Origin: Flavobacteriaceae bacterium
GTDB lineage: Bacteria > Bacteroidota > Bacteroidia > Flavobacteriales > Flavobacteriaceae
DNA length: 32,537 nucleotides
Assembly: GCA_947377425.1 (NCBI GenBank)
Contig: CANCFZ010000003.1
Coordinates: 1-32,537 of the forward strand
Reading direction: 5' to 3'
Made by a program: the position numbers and the translations under genes. Shown here piece by piece: positions 25,576 through 32,537 of this stretch. The notes below the pieces were generated by a model, which was given only the letters and a program-made list of their open reading frames with translations, made no database searches and was not told where the DNA came from. Numbering within the stretch: position 1 is the stretch's first letter; the number at the start of each line of letters is the position of its first letter.

Positions 25576-26970
25576 ATGTATTTGGATCACGACGAAGAAG
25601 ACTACAATTTATCCTTATCAAAGTTTGAATCGATGTTGAAAACCAATAAAGTTTTCTTTTTTGATTCCGAGGAATTTGAAGAGATTATTCTTCATTATCT
25701 TGACATGGGCAAAGCCAATTTAGCCAAAAAAGCATTAAAATTAGGTTTAGAACAGCATCCAAAATCAACTGGTTTAAAGCTAGTTCAGGTAGAAATGTTG
25801 GTTTATGACGACAAACTCGATATTGCTGAAAAAATGCTGAACGAGTTGTATGCAATTGAGCCAACGAATGAAGAGATTTTTATACAAAAAGCAAATATTT
25901 ATTCCAAAAGAGATAACCACGAAAAAGCTGTTGAACTACTCCAAGAAGCACTAAAATACACCGAAGATTATGCCGATGTTTATAACTTAATTGGCATGGA
26001 ATATCTATTTATGGACAATTTAGAGAAAGCAAAAGAAAGCTTTATAAAATGTTTGGAAGAAGATATTGAAGACCAATCAGCACTTTATAATGTAGTTTAT
26101 TGTTATGAGTTTTTAGATCAAAATGCAGAAGCGATAGACTATCTTAAAAAATATATTGATAAAAATCCGTACAGCGAAATTGCTTGGCACCAACAAGGAA
26201 GATTATATTATGGATTGAAAGAATATGAAAATGCAGTTCAAGCCTTTGAATTTGCAACCTATATTGACGATGAGTTTTTAGGCGCATTCATGGAAAATGG
26301 TAAAGCTTTAGAACGGTTAAAACGTTATGAAGATGCTATTGAAAACTACCAAAAAACTATTGAGTTAGATGACCCAACTTCGTATGCCTTATTACGAATA
26401 GGAAAATGTCATGAAAAACTAGGACACAAAGCTGAAGCATTAAAATATTTTAATAAAACAGTTCATGAAGATCCTCTTTTAGATAAAGGTTGGATTGCTA
26501 TTACTGATTTTTATTTGCGTCAAAAAAACTACCAAAAATCACTATATTATGTAAATAAAGCTTTAGCAATAGATAATCAAAATCGTGCTTATTGGAAGCG
26601 TTACGCAACAATAAATAAAGCAATGGGATTCTATGAAGAAGCAGAACAAGGTTATAGAAAAGCAGTAGAATTTGGCGATGCCAATTTAGATACATGGTTA
26701 TTTTGGGTAGATATTTTACAACATTTAGGAGAGTTTGATAATGCCGTAATGACGTTACTTCAAGCATCTGAATTTTTCCCAGAAGAATATCAAGTAGAAT
26801 ACCGTTTGGCTGGATTGTACTACACCTTAAACGAAGAAGAAAAAGGAAGTTTTCATTTAAGTAATGGTTTGCGTTTGAATTATAAAAATCGTAAACTTTT
26901 ACAAGAATTATTTCCAATTGTTTGGGAAAATGAAATTGTTAAAAAGTATATTGAAAACCATAAAAAATAG
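25576..26970 (+). CDS. Tetratricopeptide-repeat protein
   Basis: 464 residues, soluble, no signal peptide. About ten TPR-like helical pairs cover the whole protein, for example EEIFIQKANIYSKRDNHEKA, ADVYNLIGMEYLFMDNLEKA, EIAWHQQGRLYYGLKEYENA, SYALLRIGKCHEKLGHKAEA and RAYWKRYATINKAMGFYEEA, each with the small/large residue pattern of the TPR consensus. A strongly acidic N-terminus (LDHDEEDY) precedes them. TPR proteins hold protein complexes together; the partner is unknown. The TonB-domain gene begins directly after its stop codon with no gap, so the two are translationally coupled. Confidence 0.9.
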   Translation: MYLDHDEEDYNLSLSKFESMLKTNKVFFFDSEEFEEIILHYLDMGKANLAKKALKLGLEQHPKSTGLKLVQVEMLVYDDKLDIAEKMLNELYAIEPTNEEIFIQKANIYSKRDNHEKAVELLQEALKYTEDYADVYNLIGMEYLFMDNLEKAKESFIKCLEEDIEDQSALYNVVYCYEFLDQNAEAIDYLKKYIDKNPYSEIAWHQQGRLYYGLKEYENAVQAFEFATYIDDEFLGAFMENGKALERLKRYEDAIENYQKTIELDDPTSYALLRIGKCHEKLGHKAEALKYFNKTVHEDPLLDKGWIAITDFYLRQKNYQKSLYYVNKALAIDNQNRAYWKRYATINKAMGFYEEAEQGYRKAVEFGDANLDTWLFWVDILQHLGEFDNAVMTLLQASEFFPEEYQVEYRLAGLYYTLNEEEKGSFHLSNGLRLNYKNRKLLQELFPIVWENEIVKKYIENHKK

Positions 26971-27504
26971 ATGAAGAAATTAGCATTATTAAGCTTATTC
27001 TTATTGATGAGTTTTTCTTATGGACAAACTCAAAAAAAGAAAAATAAATCTAAAAAAGATGTTGCCACAACTAAAGTTATTTCTTTAGAAGAAAGAAGTA
27101 ATGATATTAAGGCTGATTCTGATGCGGTAATTTCTCCAACTGGATATGAGCCAAAAACGCTACAAGAAGATGAAAATATCATTTATAACCCTACAGGAAT
27201 AGAGGTTCAACCAGATTTTCCAGGTGGAAATAAAAACCTATTTGCTTTTATTTCTAAAAACTTTCAATATTCTAATGAAATGAAAGAAAACGAATTAAAA
27301 GGCAGAATAATTGCTTCTTTTATTGTAGAAAAAGATGGTTCTATTAGCAACATTAAAGTTGTTAGAAGCATCGGTTATGGAACAGAAAATGAAGTCATAA
27401 GAGTATTAAAATTAATGCCAAAATGGGCTCCAGGAGAGCAAAATGGTAAAAAAGTTAGATGTTCATATAATGTTCCAATAATGATTTATGCCACCAAACA
27501 ATAA
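26971..27504 (+). CDS. TonB C-terminal-domain protein
   Basis: 177 residues. A signal peptide or anchor (about 1-18, ending SYGQ) is followed by a lysine-rich linker and, from about 85, a TonB-like domain: VQPDFPGGNKNLFAFISKNF, then GRIIASFIVEKDGSISNIKVVRSIG, ending in RCSYNVPIMI. This is the short, Bacteroidota-typical form. TonB domains deliver energy to outer-membrane receptors, but the missing ExbB/ExbD neighbours and signal-peptide-like anchor leave the partner open. It starts immediately after the TPR gene stop and overlaps aroE by 17 nt. Confidence 0.87.
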   Translation: MKKLALLSLFLLMSFSYGQTQKKKNKSKKDVATTKVISLEERSNDIKADSDAVISPTGYEPKTLQEDENIIYNPTGIEVQPDFPGGNKNLFAFISKNFQYSNEMKENELKGRIIASFIVEKDGSISNIKVVRSIGYGTENEVIRVLKLMPKWAPGEQNGKKVRCSYNVPIMIYATKQ

Positions 27505-28234
27505 AAAATACGGATTATTAGGTAAAGATATTTCTTATTCTTTTTCTAAAAAATACTTCACCGAAAAATTCTCACAAGATTTATTTAATGATTGTGTTTA
27601 TAAGAATTTTGATATTCCAACTTTAGAAGAATTTCCAAATATTATAAAAAATAATCCTGATTTAAAAGGCCTTAATGTTACAATTCCCTACAAAGAATCA
27701 ATTATTTCCTACTTAGATACTTTATCCGAAAAAGCCTCTAAAATTGGAGCGGTAAATGTAATCAGATTTACAAAAAAAGGAAACTTAAAAGGCTATAATT
27801 CAGATTGGTATGGCTTTAAAAAATCATTAGAACCTCTACTCCAACCCCATCACAAAAAAGCTTTAATACTAGGCACAGGTGGTGGCGCCAAAGCAGTAGC
27901 CTTTGCTTTAGAACAAATGGGGATTTTCTATACTTATGTTTCTCGTGAAGCCACAGAAAATACAATTGATTATAGTAGAGTAAACATAACTACTTTTGAC
28001 AATTATCATATTATAATCAACTGTACACCAGTTGGAACTAGCCCTAACACAAAGGAATTTCCTCCTATTCCTTACGGTTTTTTTACAGACAAACACATTG
28101 CTTTCGATTTAATATACAACCCAGAGGAAACACAGTTTTTAAAAAAAGCAAAACAGAAAGGTGCTGTGATAAAAAATGGTTATGAAATGTTAGTTTTTCA
28201 AGCAGAAAAAGCTTGGAAGATATGGAATAAATAG
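27488..28234 (+). CDS. aroE: Shikimate dehydrogenase
   Basis: 248 residues, slightly short for AroE but complete. It reduces 3-dehydroshikimate to shikimate with NADPH in aromatic amino acid synthesis. The N-terminal substrate domain has the S-x-S region SYSFSKKYF (16-24), NVTIPYKE with catalytic K69, and NSDWYGF with D106. The NADPH-binding loop is LGTGGGAKAVAFAL (127-140), followed by INCTPVGTSP and the C-terminal NGYEMLVFQAEKAWKIW. The ATG at 27488 overlaps the TonB-domain gene by 17 nt, and no later ATG keeps the first strand, so I accept it. It is the last enzyme gene of a probable TPR-tonB-aroE transcript. Confidence 0.95.
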   Translation: MPPNNKKYGLLGKDISYSFSKKYFTEKFSQDLFNDCVYKNFDIPTLEEFPNIIKNNPDLKGLNVTIPYKESIISYLDTLSEKASKIGAVNVIRFTKKGNLKGYNSDWYGFKKSLEPLLQPHHKKALILGTGGGAKAVAFALEQMGIFYTYVSREATENTIDYSRVNITTFDNYHIIINCTPVGTSPNTKEFPPIPYGFFTDKHIAFDLIYNPEETQFLKKAKQKGAVIKNGYEMLVFQAEKAWKIWNK

Positions 28235-28248
28235 AAACATGAAAATTC

Positions 28249-28764
28249 ATGAACAATCAAAAAAACTATCAATTCTCCTATTATCCAATTAAATTATGGA
28301 TAGATTCAATGATAACTATAATAATATTTATTTCATCAACATTAATCTTTCTTATAAACAATAATCAACCATTTGGAATATTAATAACACTTATTATTTG
28401 GTTCATTGGTAGAAATCATTTTCTTAAAACTATAAAAAATTTAAATAGAATTTTAAACAAAAAACCTGCAATAGAATTAACTGATGAATATTTTTATGAC
28501 CATATAAACAACATCAAAATTTATTGGAAAAATATTAATAAAATATCATTAATATCTATTAAAAGTAACACTTACATATGTTTCAATTTAAAAGACATTA
28601 AAAGCTACATTATTCAATCTAAAAGTTTTCTAGATAACTTTTTATTCAAAATAAATCTATACAACGAAGAAAAATTTGTAAAAACAGAGATCAGTTTGGT
28701 TGAAGGTAAAAATGAAGACATATTCAACAAAATTTCTACTTTTCACAAAATTAAAAACAACTAA
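28249..28764 (+). CDS. STM3941-like small membrane protein
   Basis: 171 residues. Two hydrophobic helices (about 20-37 and 42-56) form a hairpin near the N-terminus, after which a hydrophilic domain contains KKPAIELTDEYFYDHINNIKIYWKNINKISL, the pattern of small proteins with an STM3941-like/PH-like beta domain. The function is unknown. Its base composition is even more AT-rich than its neighbours (many ATA/AAA codons). It begins 14 nt after the aroE stop and is probably cotranscribed. The family call is tentative. Confidence 0.65.
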   Translation: MNNQKNYQFSYYPIKLWIDSMITIIIFISSTLIFLINNNQPFGILITLIIWFIGRNHFLKTIKNLNRILNKKPAIELTDEYFYDHINNIKIYWKNINKISLISIKSNTYICFNLKDIKSYIIQSKSFLDNFLFKINLYNEEKFVKTEISLVEGKNEDIFNKISTFHKIKNN

Positions 28765-28843
28765 TGTTTTTAGAAATTGATAATTTATTTTTATGATATT
28801 CAGGTGAGCTTTAAATAAATTTTAACAGAAACCATTGATTTTC

Positions 28844-28874
28844 TTGGTTTTTTGGCTACACTTTAGTATCTTTC
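28844..28874 (+). promoter_or_regulatory. Possible promoter of the DUF349 gene
   Basis: TTGG at 28844 and TATCTTTC at 28867-28874 (one mismatch to TAnnTTTG) are separated by 20 nt, 36 nt before the ATG at 28911. Confidence 0.4.
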
Positions 28875-28910
28875 GCCCTTAAAATTGTATAACCTTACAC
28901 ATTTAAAAAA

Positions 28911-31160
28911 ATGTCAGAAGAAATGAATGATAACCTACCAGTTAACGGAAACGCGGTAGACGGAAACCTAAACAATGAATCTCAAGAGTTTATTCGTGCT
29001 GAAAATCAGGAAGTTGAAACAATTACTGATGAAGTTGAACCTTCAGAAGAATTAGTTCCAGATACAGAAATTGAAGCTCCTTTAGTAGCTGAAAATGAAC
29101 AAGAAAAAGTTCTTGAAGTAGAAGATTTAGTTGGAGAAGAAATTGAAGAAACCGCTATTGAAGTTGAACCAGTTGCAGAAATTGAAGAAGAAGTTATTGA
29201 AACTACTCCTGAACCAGCTGCTGAAATTGAAGAACCAGCAGTAGAAGAAGTTAATGAAACGCCAATTGCAACAACTGAAACAGAAAATACAATTGAACTT
29301 ACTGACGAACAAGTTGATGACGAAACAATCGTACTTGAAGAAGAAAGCGATGTTGCCATGAATGCTATTGCCAAAGCCAATGCAGAAGAAAGTGAAGACG
29401 AAACGATAAAAGGTCGCCACGATATTCCGCTTCAAGATTATGAAGCCTTACCAATGGAAAAATTGGTTGAAGAATTGGAAACCCTTGTTGTTGCTGACCA
29501 AGTAATGTCGGTAAGAGAACATGTTGAAGAAATAAAAAAAGCATTTTTATCTAAATATTACCATTTTATTGATGAGAAAAAAGATGAATTCCATGCTGAA
29601 AACCCAGATACATTAGAAGACTTTCACTATAGTTTTCCGTTAAAAACAAAATTTGACACTTTATACAATCAATATAGAGATAAGAAAAATACGCACTTTA
29701 AGTCATTGCAAAACAACTTAAAAGCGAATTTAGAAAACAGAATGGCAATTGTAGAAGAATTGAAAAATTTGGTTCACAATCCAGGTGCAAATATTGCCAA
29801 TTCTCTAAAACAACTTAATGATATTAGAGAACGTTGGAATGTGGCTGGTCCGATTCCAAAAGACAAATACAATCACGTTTGGAATAATTTCCATTTTCAT
29901 ATTGAAAATTTTTACGACTTTTTACATTTAGACAGAGAAGCTCGTGATATTGAATTCAAAAACAATTTAGAACACAAACAACGTATTATTGCTCGTGTTT
30001 CTGAATTAGTTAATGAAACAGATATCAATAAATCATTCCGTGAATTGCAAGATTTACATAAAATTTGGAAAGAAGATATTGGTCCAGTTTCAAGAGAAAA
30101 CCGTGAAGAACTTTGGAAACAATTCAGTGAATTGACCAAACAAATGCACGATAAACGTGAATCTTTTTATGAAGGATTCAGAGCTAAAGAAACTGATAAT
30201 CTAGAAAAGAAAAACGGAATTATTGCGCAACTTGAAGTTTTAGCTCAAGAAAAAGTAGATTCTCATCAAGCTTGGTTAAATCAAATTGTTAAAGTAGAAG
30301 CGTTACGTAACGAATTCTTTGCTACAGGAAAAGTTCCAAGTGAAGTAAACGAAGCTACATGGGCATCGTTTAAAGTTGCTGTTAGAAACTTTAATGTATT
30401 AAAAAACTCTTTCTACAAAGAAATCAAGAAAGATCAAAACGATAATTTAAGCAGAAAACAAGCATTAGTTGATAAAGCAAATGAACTAAAAGAAAGTGAT
30501 GATTTTGCTGCTACAACTCAAATGATGAAACAAATCCAAGAAGAATGGAAATTAGTTGGTCATGTTCCAAGAAAGTTTTCAGATGTACTTTGGAAAGAAT
30601 TTAAAGGTGCTTGCAATCATTATTTTGAACGTTTGAAAGAAAGTAAATCAGAAGAAAATGCTGACGAAGTTGCTGCTTTTGAAAAGAAAAAAGAATATCT
30701 AGAAGGTTTGCGTTCTTTTGAATTAGTTGGTGAACACAAAACTGATTTAGATGCAATAAAAGCTCATATCGAAGCATGGAAATCTATCGGAAAAGTTCCT
30801 TTTAATAGAAGACACGTTGAAGGAAAATTCAATAAAATCCTTGATGCTTTATTCGAAAAATTAAGTTCAAGTAAAAAAGAAGGCGAACAAATGCGTTTCG
30901 CAAATAGATTGGATAATTTAGCAGGTTCGGAAGATAGCAGAAAATTGGATAATGAAAAAATATTTATCATGCGTAAGATTGATGAAGTTCAGAATGAGAT
31001 TTTCCAATTAGAAAACAACATTCAATTTTTCCAAAATACTAAAAATGCCAAGAAAGAAAATTCAATTGTAACCGAAGTAAGAAAAACTATCGAAAGACAT
31101 AAAGAAGATTTGGTAACTTGGAAAGACAAATTAAAACAAATCAAAAATTTGGCTAAATAA
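28911..31160 (+). CDS. DUF349 repeat protein with long acidic N-terminus
   Basis: 749 residues, soluble. The first 165 residues are a disordered, highly acidic region (runs of Glu/Asp/Val/Ala such as EEIEETAIEVEPVAEIEEE). After GRHDIPLQDYEALPMEKLVEELE come about five DUF349 three-helix repeats, each with the W-x4-G-x-hP...LW-x-x-F signature: for example ERWNVAGPIPKDKYNHVW, EEWKLVGHVPRKFSDVLW and EAWKSIGKVPFNRRHVE. The end is a coiled-coil (about 675-749). DUF349 proteins are widespread in Bacteroidota with no settled function. A terminator follows directly. Two apparent antisense frames over the acidic region are composition artefacts. Confidence 0.9.
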   Translation: MSEEMNDNLPVNGNAVDGNLNNESQEFIRAENQEVETITDEVEPSEELVPDTEIEAPLVAENEQEKVLEVEDLVGEEIEETAIEVEPVAEIEEEVIETTPEPAAEIEEPAVEEVNETPIATTETENTIELTDEQVDDETIVLEEESDVAMNAIAKANAEESEDETIKGRHDIPLQDYEALPMEKLVEELETLVVADQVMSVREHVEEIKKAFLSKYYHFIDEKKDEFHAENPDTLEDFHYSFPLKTKFDTLYNQYRDKKNTHFKSLQNNLKANLENRMAIVEELKNLVHNPGANIANSLKQLNDIRERWNVAGPIPKDKYNHVWNNFHFHIENFYDFLHLDREARDIEFKNNLEHKQRIIARVSELVNETDINKSFRELQDLHKIWKEDIGPVSRENREELWKQFSELTKQMHDKRESFYEGFRAKETDNLEKKNGIIAQLEVLAQEKVDSHQAWLNQIVKVEALRNEFFATGKVPSEVNEATWASFKVAVRNFNVLKNSFYKEIKKDQNDNLSRKQALVDKANELKESDDFAATTQMMKQIQEEWKLVGHVPRKFSDVLWKEFKGACNHYFERLKESKSEENADEVAAFEKKKEYLEGLRSFELVGEHKTDLDAIKAHIEAWKSIGKVPFNRRHVEGKFNKILDALFEKLSSSKKEGEQMRFANRLDNLAGSEDSRKLDNEKIFIMRKIDEVQNEIFQLENNIQFFQNTKNAKKENSIVTEVRKTIERHKEDLVTWKDKLKQIKNLAK

Positions 31161-31164
31161 ATTT

Positions 31165-31190
31165 AAAGCTCACTGTGAAAAGTGAGCTTT
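31165..31190 (+). terminator. Terminator after the DUF349 gene
   Basis: A 10-bp stem, AAAGCTCACT with AGTGAGCTTT, a 6-nt loop and following T-run, 5 nt past the stop codon. Confidence 0.88.
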
Positions 31191-31198
31191 TTTCTTAC

Positions 31199-31212
31199 AT
31201 GATAATTATCAT
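31199..31212. promoter_or_regulatory. FNR-like operator ATGATAATTATCAT before hemN
   Basis: A perfect 14-bp palindrome with TGAT-N4-ATCA, identical to the core at 4966-4979. Its centre (31205.5) lies 33.0 bp upstream of the centre of the -7 box at 31235-31242. It covers the place where a -33 element would sit, as for a class II activator. FNR control of hemN is established in other bacteria; here it is inferred. Confidence 0.75.
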
Positions 31213-31234
31213 TTTATCTTTTAGTTAACTAGAG

Positions 31235-31242
31235 TACTTTTG
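31235..31242 (+). promoter_or_regulatory. -7 promoter box for hemN
   Basis: TACTTTTG, a perfect TAnnTTTG match, 18 nt before the hemN ATG at 31261, which gives a leader of only about 12-14 nt. No TTTG is present at -33. Confidence 0.6.
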
Positions 31243-31260
31243 GAACTTAAAATAAATGTT

Positions 31261-32537
31261 ATGTCTCTTTCGTTAATCCAAAAATACAATGTTCCTGGTC
31301 CTAGATACACTAGTTATCCAACGGTTCCTTATTGGGAAGAAGATTTATTTACTACAAAAAAATGGGAGAGTTCTTTTATAAAATCATTTGAGGAAAGTAA
31401 TAAAAAAGAAGGTGTTAGCTTGTACATTCATTTACCTTTTTGCGAAAGCTTATGTACATTTTGCGGCTGTAATAAACGAATTACAAAGCGACACGATGTT
31501 GAAAATCCATACATAAAAGCAGTTTTAAAAGAATGGAACATCTATTGTGATTTATTTCCAGAAAAGCCAATAATTAAGGAGATCCATTTAGGTGGTGGAA
31601 CTCCAACGTTCTTTTCGCCAGAGAATTTAGTAACTTTAATCAACGGAATTTTTGATAGAGCTGAAAAAGCAAAAGAACACGAATTCAGTTTTGAAGGACA
31701 TCCAAATAATACTACTCGAACACATTTACAAACACTATATGATGTAGGATTTAGACGAGTAAGTTTTGGGGTTCAAGATTATTCTGAAAAAGTACAAGCA
31801 GCAATTCATAGAATTCAGCCGTTTCATAATGTTGCAAAAGTTACTTTTTGGGCTAAAGAAATTGGTTATACATCAGTTGGACATGATTTGATTTTTGGAT
31901 TACCATTTCAAACTATTGACGATGTAATTGATACTATTGATAAAACTAATTCGTTACAACCCGATAGATTGGCATTTTATAGTTATGCACATGTGCCATG
32001 GATAAAAGGCAACGGACAACGCGGTTTTAAAGGAGAAGATGTGCCAAAAGACGATGCCAAAAGAAGACTTTATGAAGAAGGAAAAAAGCGTCTTGCTGCC
32101 AATAATTATCATGAAATTGGGATGGATCACTTTGCTTTAGCAACTGATAGTATGAGTGAAGCTTTTAAAGAAGGAAAGTTACATCGCAACTTTATGGGCT
32201 ATACCTCATCTAAAACACAGTTAATGATTGGATTGGGTGTTTCTTCTATAAGTGATAGTTGGTATAGTTTCGCACAAAATGAAAAAACTATCGAAGAATA
32301 TTATACTAGATTAGAAAATAATGAATTACCTATTTTTCGTGGTCACATATTAACTGACGAAGATTTAATTATCCGAAAACATATTTTAAATTTGATGTGT
32401 CAATTTGAAACTTCTTGGGAAAATGACAATCAGTTTTTTAATGAATTACCCGAAATCATTCATCAATTACACGAAATGGAAGTTGATGGATTGATAGAAA
32501 TTTTAAGTAAAAAAATAAAAATTACAGAAAAAGGAAA
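31261..32537 (+). CDS. hemN: Oxygen-independent coproporphyrinogen III dehydrogenase, partial
   Basis: The gene runs off the right edge; 425 codons are visible of a usual 450-460. It is a radical SAM enzyme that oxidatively decarboxylates coproporphyrinogen III to protoporphyrinogen IX without oxygen, for haem synthesis. The N-terminus has YNVPGPRYTSYPTVP, typical of true HemN. The [4Fe-4S] cluster motif is C61-x3-C65-x2-C68 (CESLCTFC) followed by GC, and HLGGGTPTF (109-117) is the SAM-binding glycine motif. EGHPNNTT, GVQDYSEKVQAAIHRIQP and the C-terminal HFALATDSMSEAF and HRNFMGYTSSKT further mark HemN and not the HemW-type relative. The promoter carries an FNR-like palindrome. Confidence 0.95.
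   Translation, partial: MSLSLIQKYNVPGPRYTSYPTVPYWEEDLFTTKKWESSFIKSFEESNKKEGVSLYIHLPFCESLCTFCGCNKRITKRHDVENPYIKAVLKEWNIYCDLFPEKPIIKEIHLGGGTPTFFSPENLVTLINGIFDRAEKAKEHEFSFEGHPNNTTRTHLQTLYDVGFRRVSFGVQDYSEKVQAAIHRIQPFHNVAKVTFWAKEIGYTSVGHDLIFGLPFQTIDDVIDTIDKTNSLQPDRLAFYSYAHVPWIKGNGQRGFKGEDVPKDDAKRRLYEEGKKRLAANNYHEIGMDHFALATDSMSEAFKEGKLHRNFMGYTSSKTQLMIGLGVSSISDSWYSFAQNEKTIEEYYTRLENNELPIFRGHILTDEDLIIRKHILNLMCQFETSWENDNQFFNELPEIIHQLHEMEVDGLIEILSKKIKITEKG

Noticed and set aside
26501-26917. 138-codon minus-strand frame inside the TPR gene
   Set aside because: It lies wholly inside a well-supported coding gene; its leucine- and asparagine-rich product shows no family features.
28829-28850. Hairpin AAACCA/TGGTTT followed by T-run as terminator of the aroE transcript
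   Set aside because: The stem is only 6 bp with a 10-nt loop and it overlaps the likely promoter of the DUF349 gene; too weak to list.
29006-29435. Two antisense open frames of 124 and 102 codons over the DUF349 N-terminus
   Set aside because: They are Ser/Thr/Val- or Phe/Asn-rich shadows of GAA-rich acidic codons on the plus strand, with no signal, motif or promoter.

Overview
This is an AT-rich, densely packed chromosomal window from a member of the Bacteroidota, most likely a Flavobacterium-like Flavobacteriaceae species. The evidence is low GC, many lipoproteins and Bacteroidota domain families (DUF3570, DUF4266, DUF349, TonB-like transducer, TSP3-linker OmpA), and TAnnTTTG boxes upstream of many genes, the -7 element of the Bacteroidota housekeeping sigma factor. 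No rRNA, tRNA, CRISPR array, insertion sequence or phage gene is visible.

Layout. (1) 1-4609, plus strand: end of an ApbE flavin transferase, a tiny DUF4266 lipoprotein ending in CGCN, a DUF3570 outer-membrane protein, an OmpR-type regulator, its sensor kinase and a DUF2231-like membrane protein, closed by a perfect 46-nt bidirectional terminator palindrome. (2) 4774-7609, minus strand: an unlisted 45-residue membrane protein behind an FNR-like palindrome, then a GAF/5xPAS protein ending in a kinase dimerisation domain without an ATPase domain. (3) 7902-11624, minus strand: a fructan/sucrose operon (secreted GH32, sugar porter, fructokinase). (4) 11754-14948, minus strand: a cNMP/CBS/DUF294 nucleotidyltransferase, a DEDDh exonuclease-like protein with altered active-site residues, and a secreted SGNH hydrolase. 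(5) 15166-19308: an SF2 helicase, DUF6155, DUF3817, a YbdG-like MscS channel and an acyl-CoA thioesterase. (6) 19478-24115: an OmpA-family porin, a secreted GH13 amylase and a divergent GH5 lipoprotein. (7) 24277-31160, plus strand: a class III aminotransferase, TPR protein, TonB-domain protein, AroE, an STM3941-like membrane protein and a DUF349 protein. (8) 31261 to the right edge: a HemN coproporphyrinogen dehydrogenase, cut by the window.

The most notable observations are: two copies of the palindrome ATGATAATTATCAT, 26 kb apart, each centred exactly 33 bp from a TAnnTTTG box, in front of the 45-residue membrane protein and hemN, which suggests a shared FNR-type regulon; the ApbE/DUF4266/DUF3570 cassette linked to a two-component pair and a DUF2231-like protein; and the degenerate exonuclease coupled to the DUF294 protein. 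Three start codons (MFS, DUF3817, OmpA) were moved from TTG to downstream ATG, two of them because the TTG lies inside a promoter element.
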